Source: Clostridia bacterium
GTDB lineage: Bacteria > Bacillota > Clostridia > Christensenellales > Aristaeellaceae
Length of the DNA stretch: 64,000 bases
Reading direction: 5' to 3'
Assembly (NCBI GenBank): GCA_017552535.1
Contig: JAFZPV010000022.1
Coordinates: 1 to 64,000 of the forward strand
The notes beneath the pieces are model-generated. The model worked only from the letters and a program-made list of their open reading frames with translations. It made no database searches and had not been told where the DNA came from. The translations under genes and the position numbers were made by a program. Position 1 is the stretch's first letter. Every line of letters begins with the position of its first letter. Positions 1 through 8,318 of this stretch are shown here, piece after piece.

Positions 1-435
1 CTGCCGACGGATGTAACCTATACGGTAGTCGAGACTGCGAACAACAAGTTCACAACAGAAAAGACGGGCGACACCGGCACGATCACGACCGAGAAGAGCA
101 CCGCTGCGTTCACGAACACGCGTGTGGTAGGCGGTCTTGAAGTGACGAAGACGGTCGTGAGCGACCTGGCAGCGGATGCGGACGTAGAGTTCGAGTTCAC
201 GGTAACGCTGGGCGACACGACGATCAGCGGAACGTACGGCGAGATGACGTTCACGGCTGGCGTAGCGACGTTCAAGCTGAAGGGCGGCGAAAGCAAGACC
301 GCTGAGGGCCTGCCGACGGATGTAACCTATACAGTAGTCGAGACTGCGAACGAAGACTTCACGACGGAGAAGACGGGCGATACCGGCGCGATCGGCACGG
401 AGAAGTCGACGGCTGCGTTCACGAACACGCGTGTG
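1..435 (+). repeat. 309-bp tandem repeat inside the pilin gene
   Basis: Bases 1-126 and 310-435 are nearly identical at the nucleotide level, at an offset of exactly 309 bp (103 codons), with most differences clustered around the same few codons. More copies probably lie to the left of the window. Such near-identical units allow domain number to change by recombination. Confidence 0.85.
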
Positions 436-951
436 GTCGCGAATCTCACCCTTACAAAGATCGTTGAAGGAAACATGGGTGACAGGAATAAAGACTTCTA
501 CTTCACAATTGAGCTGAATGATAAGACCATTAGCGGTGAATACGGCGATCTTACGTTTACAAATGGTGAGGCTGAAGTTACCCTGAAGCACGATCAATCG
601 GTCGTTATCAGTGGCCTGCCGACGGATGTGCACGTAACCATAACAGAGGTAAAGACGGAGGCATCCAACTATATTACGAAGGTTGAAAAGAAAATTGGCG
701 ACGGGCAAGAGGTTACTGTCATTATCCCGGAAATCAGTGACAATGAAGAAGAGGAATATGACGATCCTTCTCCTGTTTCCTATGATTTCGACCTTGAGGC
801 AGACACTGCGATAACGTACACCAACGAATTGGAACTTCCTCCCGACACGGGTGTTAGCCTGGATCAGTTGCCGTATGAGGTAATGCTTGGGCTCAGCCTT
901 GTGCTGATGGTGATGATGGCAATACGCAGGCGAAAGGAAAGAGAGGAATAA
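1..951 (+). CDS. Repeat-domain surface pilin, 5' truncated by window edge
   Basis: The frame is open from base 1, so the start lies outside the window; 316 residues are visible. They contain the tail of one ~103-residue module, a full second copy (residues ~43-145) and a divergent third module (~146-270). Each has a LPTDVxYTVxE-like strand resembling the E-box region of pilin domains that form internal Lys-Asn isopeptide bonds (DUF7601/DUF5979-like; family name is inference). The C-terminus is a cell-wall sorting signal: LPPDTG at ~279-284, a hydrophobic segment and a basic tail RRRKER. A sortase B lies 2 kb downstream, so it is probably polymerised or anchored there. The third module shares the phrase TKIVEGNMGDR with the next pilin at 1839. 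Confidence 0.85.
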   Translation: MPTDVTYTVVETANNKFTTEKTGDTGTITTEKSTAAFTNTRVVGGLEVTKTVVSDLAADADVEFEFTVTLGDTTISGTYGEMTFTAGVATFKLKGGESKTAEGLPTDVTYTVVETANEDFTTEKTGDTGAIGTEKSTAAFTNTRVVANLTLTKIVEGNMGDRNKDFYFTIELNDKTISGEYGDLTFTNGEAEVTLKHDQSVVISGLPTDVHVTITEVKTEASNYITKVEKKIGDGQEVTVIIPEISDNEEEEYDDPSPVSYDFDLEADTAITYTNELELPPDTGVSLDQLPYEVMLGLSLVLMVMMAIRRRKEREE

Positions 952-955
952 CCAG

Positions 956-1219
956 ATGAGCCAGGAGTTATTCCGCAGGGACATGGAAGAAAAGATCTCT
1001 GAATGGCTCAGTAAAGTTAGGTTCCGCAAGCAGATCTTCGGAGGCGTCAGCCAGGCTGATGTGTTCAAGAAGATAAGCGAGCTGAACGATATGTACCGCG
1101 AAGCCCTGATCGCGGAGCGTGCCCGGTACGATGCCCTGATAGCCGAAAAGCTATCGGGGCAGGGAACGCCATCCGAGCAGGCGAAGAGGAGCTCTGCGGA
1201 GGAAGGTGATAGCGAGTGA
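956..1219 (+). CDS. Small coiled-coil protein of the pilus locus
   Basis: An 87-residue soluble protein with no signal peptide or membrane segment. It starts 4 bp after the upstream pilin stop, with a purine-rich GAAAGAGAGG site inside the end of that gene. It ends in a GTGA overlap with the signal-peptidase-like gene, so it is surely co-transcribed and perhaps translationally coupled. Residues ~20-60 contain FGGVSQADVFKKI followed by a charged helix (NDMYREALIAERARYD), which looks like a short DivIVA-style coiled coil; this resemblance is only suggestive. I do not recognise a function. The position between a pilin and a SipA-like protein suggests a role in pilus assembly or its regulation. 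Confidence 0.7.
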   Translation: MSQELFRRDMEEKISEWLSKVRFRKQIFGGVSQADVFKKISELNDMYREALIAERARYDALIAEKLSGQGTPSEQAKRSSAEEGDSE

Positions 1220-1785
1220 GCGAAAGCATGATCCGCAGGCCTACGATCGAAGACGTGATTAAGAAACGCAGAGAGCGCGCCATCACAAGCCGCGGTTATC
1301 TGGCCCTGCTGGTGCGGGTCGCCGTACTGGTATTGGTGATTTGGCTGGTGCTGACGCAATGCTTCCTGATCTGTCAGAGCAAAGGACAGGACATGTTCCC
1401 CGCAGTCAAGGACGGCGATCTGTGCGTCATCTTTCGCACAGGACTGATGAAACTGATGCGGGATAGGTTCTCCGCAGGCGATATCGTGGCTTATCGGATC
1501 GACGGTGAACGCCACTTTGGCCGCGTTGTGGCCATTGCAGGAGACTCCGTACAGATCGACACCTCAGGTTCCGTCACGGTCAACGGTGTGACGGAGGGTG
1601 GCGAGATCCAATTTCCAACCTATACACGCGGTGATCTGCTAAACATCACGAACGTCCGGAGCAACACGGTCTATGTGCTCGGCGATTACCGTACCCAAGC
1701 GGTGGACTCCCGCGATTACGGATCCATCCCCCTGGCCCAGGTGGAAGGCAAGGTGCTCAGCATCCTGCGTCGCCGCGGGTTATAA
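1216..1785 (+). CDS. SipA-like signal peptidase I homologue lacking the Ser/Lys dyad
   Basis: This is a 189-residue S26 (type I signal peptidase) fold protein with one N-terminal membrane helix (residues ~28-50). The box with the nucleophile, normally SMxP, reads GQDMFPAVKDGD, giving Asp59 in place of Ser. The box with the general base, normally KRxxGxPGD, reads FGRVVAIAGD, giving Gly102 in place of Lys. The last box, GDYRTQAVDSRDYGSI, is intact. The same Asp/Gly pair is known from SipA of Streptococcus pyogenes pilus loci, which is needed for pilus polymerisation yet lacks the canonical dyad. The GTG start at 1216 overlaps the previous stop; an ATG at 1228 is an alternative. It is therefore probably a pilus chaperone or scaffold rather than a signal peptidase. 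Confidence 0.85.
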   Translation: MSESMIRRPTIEDVIKKRRERAITSRGYLALLVRVAVLVLVIWLVLTQCFLICQSKGQDMFPAVKDGDLCVIFRTGLMKLMRDRFSAGDIVAYRIDGERHFGRVVAIAGDSVQIDTSGSVTVNGVTEGGEIQFPTYTRGDLLNITNVRSNTVYVLGDYRTQAVDSRDYGSIPLAQVEGKVLSILRRRGL

Positions 1786-1838
1786 CAGATGCATGTAAAG
1801 CCAAAGGCGTACATAAATAACAATATGGAGGAACACTC

Positions 1839-2888
1839 ATGAAAAAGTTTCTTGCGATCCTACTGGCTATGATGCTGGCACTGATAAGCGTGGCTGCGTT
1901 GGCGGAAGGCGAAACAACTAAGGTTGTTTCAATCGATCCGGCTACTGCTTCAGAAGCTGCCGGCAATCCCACTAAAGCTGTGACGGTCAAGATCAGGAAA
2001 ACCATCTCCGCTACGAGCGATGATGTTTACGAGCCTTCTGACAGGCATCCTGAAGTGACGCTGGAGTTTACAGCCGAAGCAAAGTCTGTAGAGCTGTCCA
2101 CCGAGACGGAAGCCCCGGTAGTTACCTTTAATAAACTCACGATCGAGGAAGACGCTGATTATGGCGATCTGGAGATCAACCTCCCCAGCTACAAAGCGGT
2201 CGGTATCTATTCCTATACCGTGACCGAAAAAGCTACCAGTTTTGCCGGTATGCATGAAGCTGCGAACCTTGAATTGAAGGTTACGGTCATCCAGAATGTC
2301 GAGACGGGCAACTTGGAGATCGCCGGTATCGCCATCCGCCAGGATGACGTGAAGACGGATGACATCGAGAATATCTACAAATCCGGCCGCCTGATGGTCA
2401 CCAAGATCGTTGAAGGCAACATGGGCGACCGCACCAAGGAATTCCCAATCACCATCACCCTGAAAGCTCCTGAAGGCAAGACCGTAGCGAGCACCGTGAC
2501 CTACAAGATCAATGATGGAGATGCCGAGGCTGTCACCTTCACAGACGGAAAAGCCGAAGTAAAAGTCAACCTGAAGCATGACGACTCTGTCGAGATCTTC
2601 AACCTTCCCGAAGGGGTGACCTATACTGTCGTTGAGGAGAACGATATCAAACACGTGGATGACTCTAAAGACGAACAGACTAATAAAGAAGCTTACAAGG
2701 TCGAGGGCGAAGTCACGGAAGCTATCGAAATCTCAGTGGCTGAACGTATGGAATATGACATCACCAACACCAAGGACATCGAACCGGATACCGGCATTAC
2801 GCTGGAGAGCCTGCCTTATGTGCTGCTGATGGCGCTGGCTATGCTCGGCCTCGTTGCGCTCAAGCTGCGCAGGCGTGAGGAGTATTGA
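1839..2888 (+). CDS. FctA/Spy0128-like two-domain pilin with sorting signal
   Basis: A 349-residue secreted protein. Residues 1-22 are a signal peptide (MKKFLAILLAMMLALISVAALA). Residues ~45-180 resemble the FctA/Spy0128 pilin isopeptide-linkage domain (KAVGIYSYTVTEK, then LELKVTVIQN). Residues ~185-305 form a DUF7601-like module beginning LMVTKIVEGNMGDR and ending in an NTKD strand. The sorting signal is EPDTG near residue 313, then a hydrophobic helix and the tail KLRRREEY. The RBS ATGGAGGAA precedes the ATG by a few bases. Lying just upstream of the sortase, it is probably the main shaft pilin or the partner of the repeat pilin. Which of the two is the shaft cannot be told from sequence alone. 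Confidence 0.85.
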   Translation: MKKFLAILLAMMLALISVAALAEGETTKVVSIDPATASEAAGNPTKAVTVKIRKTISATSDDVYEPSDRHPEVTLEFTAEAKSVELSTETEAPVVTFNKLTIEEDADYGDLEINLPSYKAVGIYSYTVTEKATSFAGMHEAANLELKVTVIQNVETGNLEIAGIAIRQDDVKTDDIENIYKSGRLMVTKIVEGNMGDRTKEFPITITLKAPEGKTVASTVTYKINDGDAEAVTFTDGKAEVKVNLKHDDSVEIFNLPEGVTYTVVEENDIKHVDDSKDEQTNKEAYKVEGEVTEAIEISVAERMEYDITNTKDIEPDTGITLESLPYVLLMALAMLGLVALKLRRREEY

Positions 2889-2928
2889 TCTGCTCTAAGC
2901 TGACTTTTGCTTGATCCAGGATGTACCT

Positions 2929-2960
2929 GCCCCTCCGCCGCCCTGCGGCGGCGGAGGGGC
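2929..2960 (+). other. 14-bp GC hairpin between pilin and sortase genes
   Basis: A perfect 14-bp inverted repeat (2929-2942 with 2947-2960) closes on the 4-base loop CTGC. No T tract follows, so it is not a textbook terminator. In this place it may act as a partial terminator or an mRNA-stabilising element that keeps sortase levels below pilin levels. Confidence 0.7.
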
Positions 2961-3023
2961 GAAGGCTTGCGATTTGCTAAGCAGTCTTCAGCGTATGAGA
3001 ACATTTGGGCGGAGGCAGGCTCC

Positions 3024-3926
3024 ATGGCAAGAACAGGGCTTCGTTTTTTGAACAAGCTGGTGTCGGTGCTGGTGTCGATCGTATTGCTCGTTACCGTGCT
3101 GTATGCAGGCTTTGCCCTGTGGGACAATCATCAGATCTATCATGCGGCAGAATCTGTCTTTGACGAGATGAAGGAGATCAAAGAGCGGATGGCCGCGGAA
3201 GCGAAGGCTGCAGAGATGGCGCGGATTGCTGCTGAAAGAGCCGCTGAGAAAGCGGAGAAGAAAGCCGCAGAGGAGGCTGAACAGAAGGCGGCTGAAGAAG
3301 CACTCGCCGCTGCAAGAGCCAAAGCAGAAGCCTCCTTTACCAGTTATGGCGCCCCCTTTGAGGAACTCAAGGCCATCAATCCCGACGTAAACGGATGGCT
3401 CACCATGCCCGGCACTGCCATTGACTATCCCCTGGTGCAGGGAGAGACCAACAACTCCTATATCAATACGGATGTCTACGGCGAATTTGCCTTGGCCGGA
3501 AGCATCTTCCTGGACAGCCGCAACGACGACTACTACACCGATCCCTACAGCCTTCTGTACGGCCACAACATGAGCAAACATCGCATGTTCAGCGATGTGA
3601 ACCTGTACAAGGATGAAGCCTTTTTTAATGAAAATACCACAGGGGAGTTGTATCTCTCCGACAGGCTTCACAATCTGACGACCCTTTCCTGTATTGTAAC
3701 CAATGCCGGTGACTCTCTGATCATGAACCCGGTGACCTGGCGTAAGCTTGATGTGACAAAGTATGTGGAATCTGTGCAGACCAATGCCATTTACGTGAAT
3801 GAGGAAGGCGTTGAAGCGCTGCAAAAACTGATCGACAGCGGTGAACAGCCGCATATACTAGCTCTGAGCACGTGCTCGAACGAATTTACCGACGCAAGGA
3901 CGGTTTTGCTGACCTTGATCGACTGA
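3024..3926 (+). CDS. Class B sortase with N-terminal coiled-coil stalk
   Basis: A 300-residue transpeptidase that would join or anchor the neighbouring pilins on the outer face of the membrane. A membrane helix spans ~10-33. An Ala/Glu/Lys-rich helix spans ~45-105, and the sortase barrel follows from ~110. The catalytic residues are visible: His181 in LLYGHNM, Cys284 in LSTCSNEF and Arg292 in TDAR. The TLSTC-type box and lack of a C-terminal membrane helix fit class B rather than class C. The start at 3024 is chosen because GGAGG lies 8 bases upstream; a longer frame from 2907 would run through the hairpin. The long charged stalk is unusual for a sortase. Confidence 0.9.
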   Translation: MARTGLRFLNKLVSVLVSIVLLVTVLYAGFALWDNHQIYHAAESVFDEMKEIKERMAAEAKAAEMARIAAERAAEKAEKKAAEEAEQKAAEEALAAARAKAEASFTSYGAPFEELKAINPDVNGWLTMPGTAIDYPLVQGETNNSYINTDVYGEFALAGSIFLDSRNDDYYTDPYSLLYGHNMSKHRMFSDVNLYKDEAFFNENTTGELYLSDRLHNLTTLSCIVTNAGDSLIMNPVTWRKLDVTKYVESVQTNAIYVNEEGVEALQKLIDSGEQPHILALSTCSNEFTDARTVLLTLID

Positions 3927-4070
3927 CTGTTTCCCCCAAAAGTGGGAATATCGATTCGAATTATCCTGCCCCAACTTGTACAAGGCCGGGCGAGAATATA
4001 TAGGCGTGAAGAATACTTCGGGAAAAATGGATGATGGCCAAATGAATGCATTCTAAGTCGTCATATCGAT

Positions 4071-4150
4071 GCTTCTTCTGCTGTAGGACACAATCATGTG
4101 CATATGCTCATCGATTCATGGGCATGGATAATACAAAACTATTATGAATT
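4071..4150 (+). pseudogene. Possible IS200/IS605 TnpA remnant
   Basis: In the gene-poor gap 3927-4168, one plus-strand frame reads VGHNHVHMLIDSW. This resembles the His-x-His active-site block of Y1 transposases (HVHMLI) in a short open stretch. Nothing else of the protein can be assembled. It may be chance; otherwise it marks old transposition next to the pilus genes. Confidence 0.2.
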
Positions 4151-4168
4151 TTGCTGGGAGGACTTGCA

Positions 4169-4720
4169 ATGTTCAAAACGGGTTATAAGACGAGATGCCT
4201 TGTATGGCTGCTGCTTACCCTGGCGATGGTGACAGGATGCTTAGCTGTGTGGGCAGAAGGAGACACATCGTGGCCAACTGCCACGATAAAGGTGCAGGTG
4301 AACGCGACGGGTACGCTTCCGGATCCTCCGGAGACATACCAAATCCAGATCGTAGCTGATGATGCTTCCTATCCGATGCCGGATGGGGCTGAAGATGGTC
4401 GCTACATACTTGAAGTGGTCGGCCCCACCGATTCTTCTTTCCCGGCGATCAGCTATGATAAAGTGGGAATTTATACCTATAAGATCAGCCAGATTGCGGG
4501 CAGTGATCCGCACGCAAAGAGCTACGATGAACGGGTATATACTCTGAAAGTCACTGTGTATCGGGATGAAGCGACAGACACACTCATTGTTGCTGAAGCG
4601 TTTCGTGAAGAAGGTGCGAGCGAGAAGGTAGACGGTTGTGTCTTTGACAACGAGTATCAAATCCTGGTGCCCAAGCTCCCCGGCGTAGATGTCAAGCACG
4701 AGGGCGACTGCTTCAACTGA
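4169..4720 (+). CDS. Secreted FctA-like pilin domain protein without a wall anchor
   Basis: A 183-residue protein starting at ATG 4169 with GGGAGGA 6 bases upstream. The N-terminal hydrophobic stretch ends in AMVTGC, which could be a lipobox, followed by LAVWA, which could be a signal peptidase I site. Residues ~35-170 form one FctA-like domain: KVGIYTYKISQ and VYTLKVTVYRDEA match the same strands of the pilin at 1839, and a FDNEY strand follows. It ends in LPGVDVKHEGDCFN with no hydrophobic tail, so it cannot be sortase-anchored through its own C-terminus. It could be a lipoprotein base subunit, an adaptor, or a degraded pilin. It is followed by the binding-protein gene after a 26-base gap. 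Confidence 0.7.
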   Translation: MFKTGYKTRCLVWLLLTLAMVTGCLAVWAEGDTSWPTATIKVQVNATGTLPDPPETYQIQIVADDASYPMPDGAEDGRYILEVVGPTDSSFPAISYDKVGIYTYKISQIAGSDPHAKSYDERVYTLKVTVYRDEATDTLIVAEAFREEGASEKVDGCVFDNEYQILVPKLPGVDVKHEGDCFN

Positions 4721-4746
4721 TCCTGAAGGAATAACGGAGGCCGACA

Positions 4747-6588
4747 ATGAAGAAATTCTTGATATTGTTTATTGCTGCAATGCTGCTGGTCAGCGCGTTG
4801 GCAGAAGGCAGCCATGTTACCGTGGGCAACACCACACAAGTAAGCGGAGCTTTCTTTACGGCACAGTTTGGCAACAACACCAGCGACGTCGATGTGCGCA
4901 TGATGGTTCATGGCCTGAGCCCGATCTTTTGGAACGATCAGGTAACATTTTCTGTTGATTCGCAGGTGGTTGAGAGCGTGGAGTCTTCAACAACGGATGA
5001 GGGAAATGTCCTTTATACGATCCACATTTTCGACGATCTTCTGTGGAATGACGGAACGCCCATCAATGCGAAGGATTATGTGTTTAGCCATCTTCTGCTT
5101 GCATCTAGTCAGTTCAGTGCCATTGGCGCCAAAACCGGTGCTTGGAAGCATATCGTGGGATATGAAGAGTATCTTGATGGGATCCAGAAAGAGTTTTCCG
5201 GTGTGCGGCTGATCGATGACTACACGTATAGCGTCACAATCAAGAAGGAATACGAGCCATACTTCCTGCAGCTCAGCTACCTGGAGATTTATCCTTATCC
5301 CATAAGTGTGATTGCTCCCGGCTGTGAGGTTAAGGATGACGGTGAAGGTGCATATATTGATGGTGAGTTTAGCAAGGAGCTTCTGGAAAGTACCATTCTT
5401 GGAGAAGACGGTTATCTTGTCAATCCCACACTAAGCGCGGGGCCTTACAGACTGACAGGCTATGACAGTGCGACCGGCACAGTAGAGTTTGAGATCAACG
5501 AGTATTACAAGGGCGACCATGCGGGCAATTTGCCTACGATTGAAACCGTTACGCTGATTCCGGTCACACCTGAGGAAGCCAAGACGGCTATTGCCGACGG
5601 CAAAGTCGATATTCTGAATAAGCTTGTGGACAAGGACGTGATTGATGCCAATTCTGACAGCGAGGCTAAAGCATACTCTTATCCAAGGTTGGGCTACGGC
5701 TATATAAGCTTTGCGTGCGAGAGAGGGCCTTTGCAATTTGAAGCTGTTCGACAGGCTCTTGCCTGCGCGTTCGATGAGAATACTTTTATCGATGAGACAT
5801 TGGGCGATTACGGCACGCGGGTTTATGGCCATTATGGCATTGGGCAGTGGATGTACATGGTGGTTGTTGGCAATAAGATTCCCGATGCGCTGACGGAAGC
5901 AGACAAGGCTAGATGGTTGGCGCTTAACCTCGACAAGCTTGATAAGTACGAATATGATCTTTCACGTGCAATAACTTTGCTCGAAGAAGACGGCTGGACG
6001 CTGAACGAAAACGGTGAATCCTGGCAGGATGGCGATATCCGCTGCAAGGATGTAGACGGCACGCTGATGAAGCTGGAACTGAGCTTTGCGCTTTGCAAAG
6101 ACAATCCGATGGCTGAAAACGCCATGGTGCGACTTGAGCAAGGACTTGAAGCTTTAGGCGGCAGGCTCGAAGTTACGGAAATTAGCTTTACCGAACTGCT
6201 CAGCGATTACTACCGTGAAGACGGCGAACGCAGATATGATATGCGGTTTATGGCGTCTAACTATACGCATAACTATGATCCGTATGTTGCGTTTTATTCG
6301 GGCGAGGACTTTGATGGTCAGATCAGCTATTCCGGTCTCGACGACGATGACTTGCATGAGGCAGCATATGCTCTGCATTCAGTAAAGCCCGGAGATTATT
6401 ACACCTACCTCAAGCGGTGGGTTGAATTTGAGAAAGTGTATAATGAACTGTTACCTACACTGCCGATCTATTCCAATGTATATTATGACTTTACAAACGA
6501 ACGTGTAGATTTTTATCCGATACAGCCGGGCGTAGGCTGGGCTGAGGCAATTATACGAACCACTTTGGCTGATTCAGCACAGGAATAA
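4747..6588 (+). CDS. Family 5 (OppA-type) extracellular solute-binding protein
   Basis: A 613-residue secreted protein with signal peptide MKKFLILFIAAMLLVSALA; there is no lipobox cysteine. The body follows the peptide/oligopeptide-binding layout: DDLLWNDGTPINAKDYVFS near residue 100 is the characteristic family block (F.DG.p..A.DV.fs), and AYSYPRLGYGYISFAC with VRQALACAFDE matches the central conserved block. The RBS is CGGAGG. No permease or ATPase gene lies nearby, so it must work with a transporter encoded elsewhere or act only as a surface receptor. The absence of a lipid anchor is odd for a Gram-positive binding protein. Base composition matches the pilus genes rather than the GC-rich genes downstream. 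Confidence 0.85.
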   Translation: MKKFLILFIAAMLLVSALAEGSHVTVGNTTQVSGAFFTAQFGNNTSDVDVRMMVHGLSPIFWNDQVTFSVDSQVVESVESSTTDEGNVLYTIHIFDDLLWNDGTPINAKDYVFSHLLLASSQFSAIGAKTGAWKHIVGYEEYLDGIQKEFSGVRLIDDYTYSVTIKKEYEPYFLQLSYLEIYPYPISVIAPGCEVKDDGEGAYIDGEFSKELLESTILGEDGYLVNPTLSAGPYRLTGYDSATGTVEFEINEYYKGDHAGNLPTIETVTLIPVTPEEAKTAIADGKVDILNKLVDKDVIDANSDSEAKAYSYPRLGYGYISFACERGPLQFEAVRQALACAFDENTFIDETLGDYGTRVYGHYGIGQWMYMVVVGNKIPDALTEADKARWLALNLDKLDKYEYDLSRAITLLEEDGWTLNENGESWQDGDIRCKDVDGTLMKLELSFALCKDNPMAENAMVRLEQGLEALGGRLEVTEISFTELLSDYYREDGERRYDMRFMASNYTHNYDPYVAFYSGEDFDGQISYSGLDDDDLHEAAYALHSVKPGDYYTYLKRWVEFEKVYNELLPTLPIYSNVYYDFTNERVDFYPIQPGVGWAEAIIRTTLADSAQE

Positions 6589-6609
6589 TAACCTTGATTC
6601 ATCACGAAA

Positions 6610-6644
6610 GGCTCCGCAAGTATTAGACATGCGGGGCCATTTTC
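6610..6644 (+). terminator. Intrinsic terminator after the binding-protein gene
   Basis: GGCTCCGCA at 6610 pairs with TGCGGGGCC at 6630 (one G-T pair), followed by ATTTTCT. It closes the pilus-side transcription unit. Confidence 0.7.
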
Positions 6645-6776
6645 TGACTTAATAGACAAATGACTTCCATGAGAAGCGGATGATTGCTTTTACTCGAAGA
6701 ATAGGCAAGTTCTCAGAATGCACTCTGTATATTTAGCTTTTATAACAAAGTATGATTTGTTTAAGGAGACATAAAT

Positions 6777-8231
6777 ATGGAAGCGATCAGGATCGGGCGA
6801 TGCAGGGTTCCGTTCTGGGATGTGTATGCGGTGGACGGCGAAAAGACAAGCGCGTTTCAGCGGGTGATGCAGCCCGTCAGAAAGGAGTGCTGCTTTGTTT
6901 TCGACCAGCCGAATGAAACGTTCTCGATCAGCTATCCCTGCATCGTAAAGGACGAAAACGGGTACAAAATGTACTACCAGCCCTGGTATGATAAGGATCT
7001 GACACCCTGCGTCTGCGTGATCGAAAGCCCGGACGGCATAACCTGGCACCGCCCGGACCTGAACATCTATGACGGAGGCGGCCTGAAGCAAAACAACATG
7101 GTGATTGACCATGTGAAGGACGGCATGTTCGTGTTTTACGACACCAACCCGGCCTGCCCCGCGGAAGAAAAATACAAGGCGGTGGGCGCCGCATTCATGC
7201 TACACCCGGACGGGGAGAAAAAGACCTCCCTGTGCTGCTTTACTTCGCCGGACGGATATCATTTTACCCTGTCCCATCCCATGACGCGCTACGGCGCTTT
7301 TGATTCGCTGAATACCGCATTCTGGGACGGCACGCGCTACGTGTGCTGCCTGCGCAGCTTTCACAATATACCGGGCGTGGACAACAGCGAGGTACTGGAC
7401 CTTGGCCAGATCTACAGCCACGACAAAGTCTGGTTGCACGGCACGCGGGACATCCGCGTGATGTATTCAGAGGATTTCCGCACCTGGACGAAGCCGCAGA
7501 TGATCGCCTTTGACGACGGATACGATTATCCGCTGTACACCAACAACGTGGAAAGATACGCCCGCGCGCCGGTGTACGTGGGCTTTCCGGTAAGGTACTG
7601 CGAGCGCCCGGAATGGACGGAGAACATGACCCAGATGACCGGCTACGAGACCAAGAGAAAAGCCACCGAGCGCATCGAGCCGCGCACGGGCCGCGTGTCC
7701 ACAGACTGTATCTTCATGTGTTCCCACGACGGCAAAAACTGGCACCGCTTTAACGAGGCGTTCCTGACGCCCGGATACGAGGACGAGCACAACTGGATAT
7801 ACGGCGACTGCTACCTGGCCTACGGCATGATCGATTCCGGCCGGGAATACTACAACCTGTACACCGTCGACCGCCACTTTTCCTTCGGATGCGCAAAACC
7901 GCTGAACCGCTACGAGATCCGCAAGGACGGCTTTGCCTGCTACATGGCGGGCGGGGAAGAAGCGGTCCTCGTCACGAAGCCGCTGGTGTTTGAAGGAAGC
8001 GAACTGCACCTGAACTTTGCTACCTCCGCATACGGATACATATACGTGAGCGTCCTGGACGAAAGAGGAAGGCCTCTCTTCGATGGCGAGAGCGTGGAAG
8101 TTTTCGGCGACAACATTGACCGCAGGGTGGTGTTTCCGGATAGCTTCAGGCTGACGGACCATGCCGGCTCCGCTGTGAGGCTAAGCTTCCGCATGCGGGA
8201 CGCAAAGCTGTTTTCGATGAAGTTCGAATAA
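6777..8231 (+). CDS. Five-bladed beta-propeller glycosidase-like protein (GH32/43-like)
   Basis: A 484-residue cytoplasmic protein with no signal peptide. Repeated blade-like motifs are seen: SISYPCIVKDENGYKMYYQ, SPDGITWHRPDLN, FWDGTRYVCCLR, YSEDFRTWTKPQ and CSHDGKNWHRF. These follow the 'D-G-xx-W' pattern of five-bladed propeller glycosidases such as GH32, GH43 and GH117; the exact family is not settled. The C-terminal ~90 residues look like a beta-sandwich. The RBS AAGGAG precedes the ATG. It stands alone between terminators. Substrate cannot be inferred, though the wider window is rich in sugar-handling genes. Confidence 0.7.
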   Translation: MEAIRIGRCRVPFWDVYAVDGEKTSAFQRVMQPVRKECCFVFDQPNETFSISYPCIVKDENGYKMYYQPWYDKDLTPCVCVIESPDGITWHRPDLNIYDGGGLKQNNMVIDHVKDGMFVFYDTNPACPAEEKYKAVGAAFMLHPDGEKKTSLCCFTSPDGYHFTLSHPMTRYGAFDSLNTAFWDGTRYVCCLRSFHNIPGVDNSEVLDLGQIYSHDKVWLHGTRDIRVMYSEDFRTWTKPQMIAFDDGYDYPLYTNNVERYARAPVYVGFPVRYCERPEWTENMTQMTGYETKRKATERIEPRTGRVSTDCIFMCSHDGKNWHRFNEAFLTPGYEDEHNWIYGDCYLAYGMIDSGREYYNLYTVDRHFSFGCAKPLNRYEIRKDGFACYMAGGEEAVLVTKPLVFEGSELHLNFATSAYGYIYVSVLDERGRPLFDGESVEVFGDNIDRRVVFPDSFRLTDHAGSAVRLSFRMRDAKLFSMKFE

Positions 8232-8241
8232 AAAAGCAAGA

Positions 8242-8284
8242 AAAAACGGGATGCACTCCGATTGTGGAGCGCATCCCGCTTTTC
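8242..8284. terminator. Bidirectional terminator between convergent genes
   Basis: A ~12-bp stem (CGGGATGCACTCC with GGAGCGCATCCCG, one mismatch) is flanked by an A run on the left and TTTTC on the right. It can stop the propeller gene on the plus strand and the sirtuin operon on the minus strand. Confidence 0.8.
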
Positions 8285-8318
8285 ATCCTGCATGCACTGA
8301 TGCGATCCGGATTTTGCC

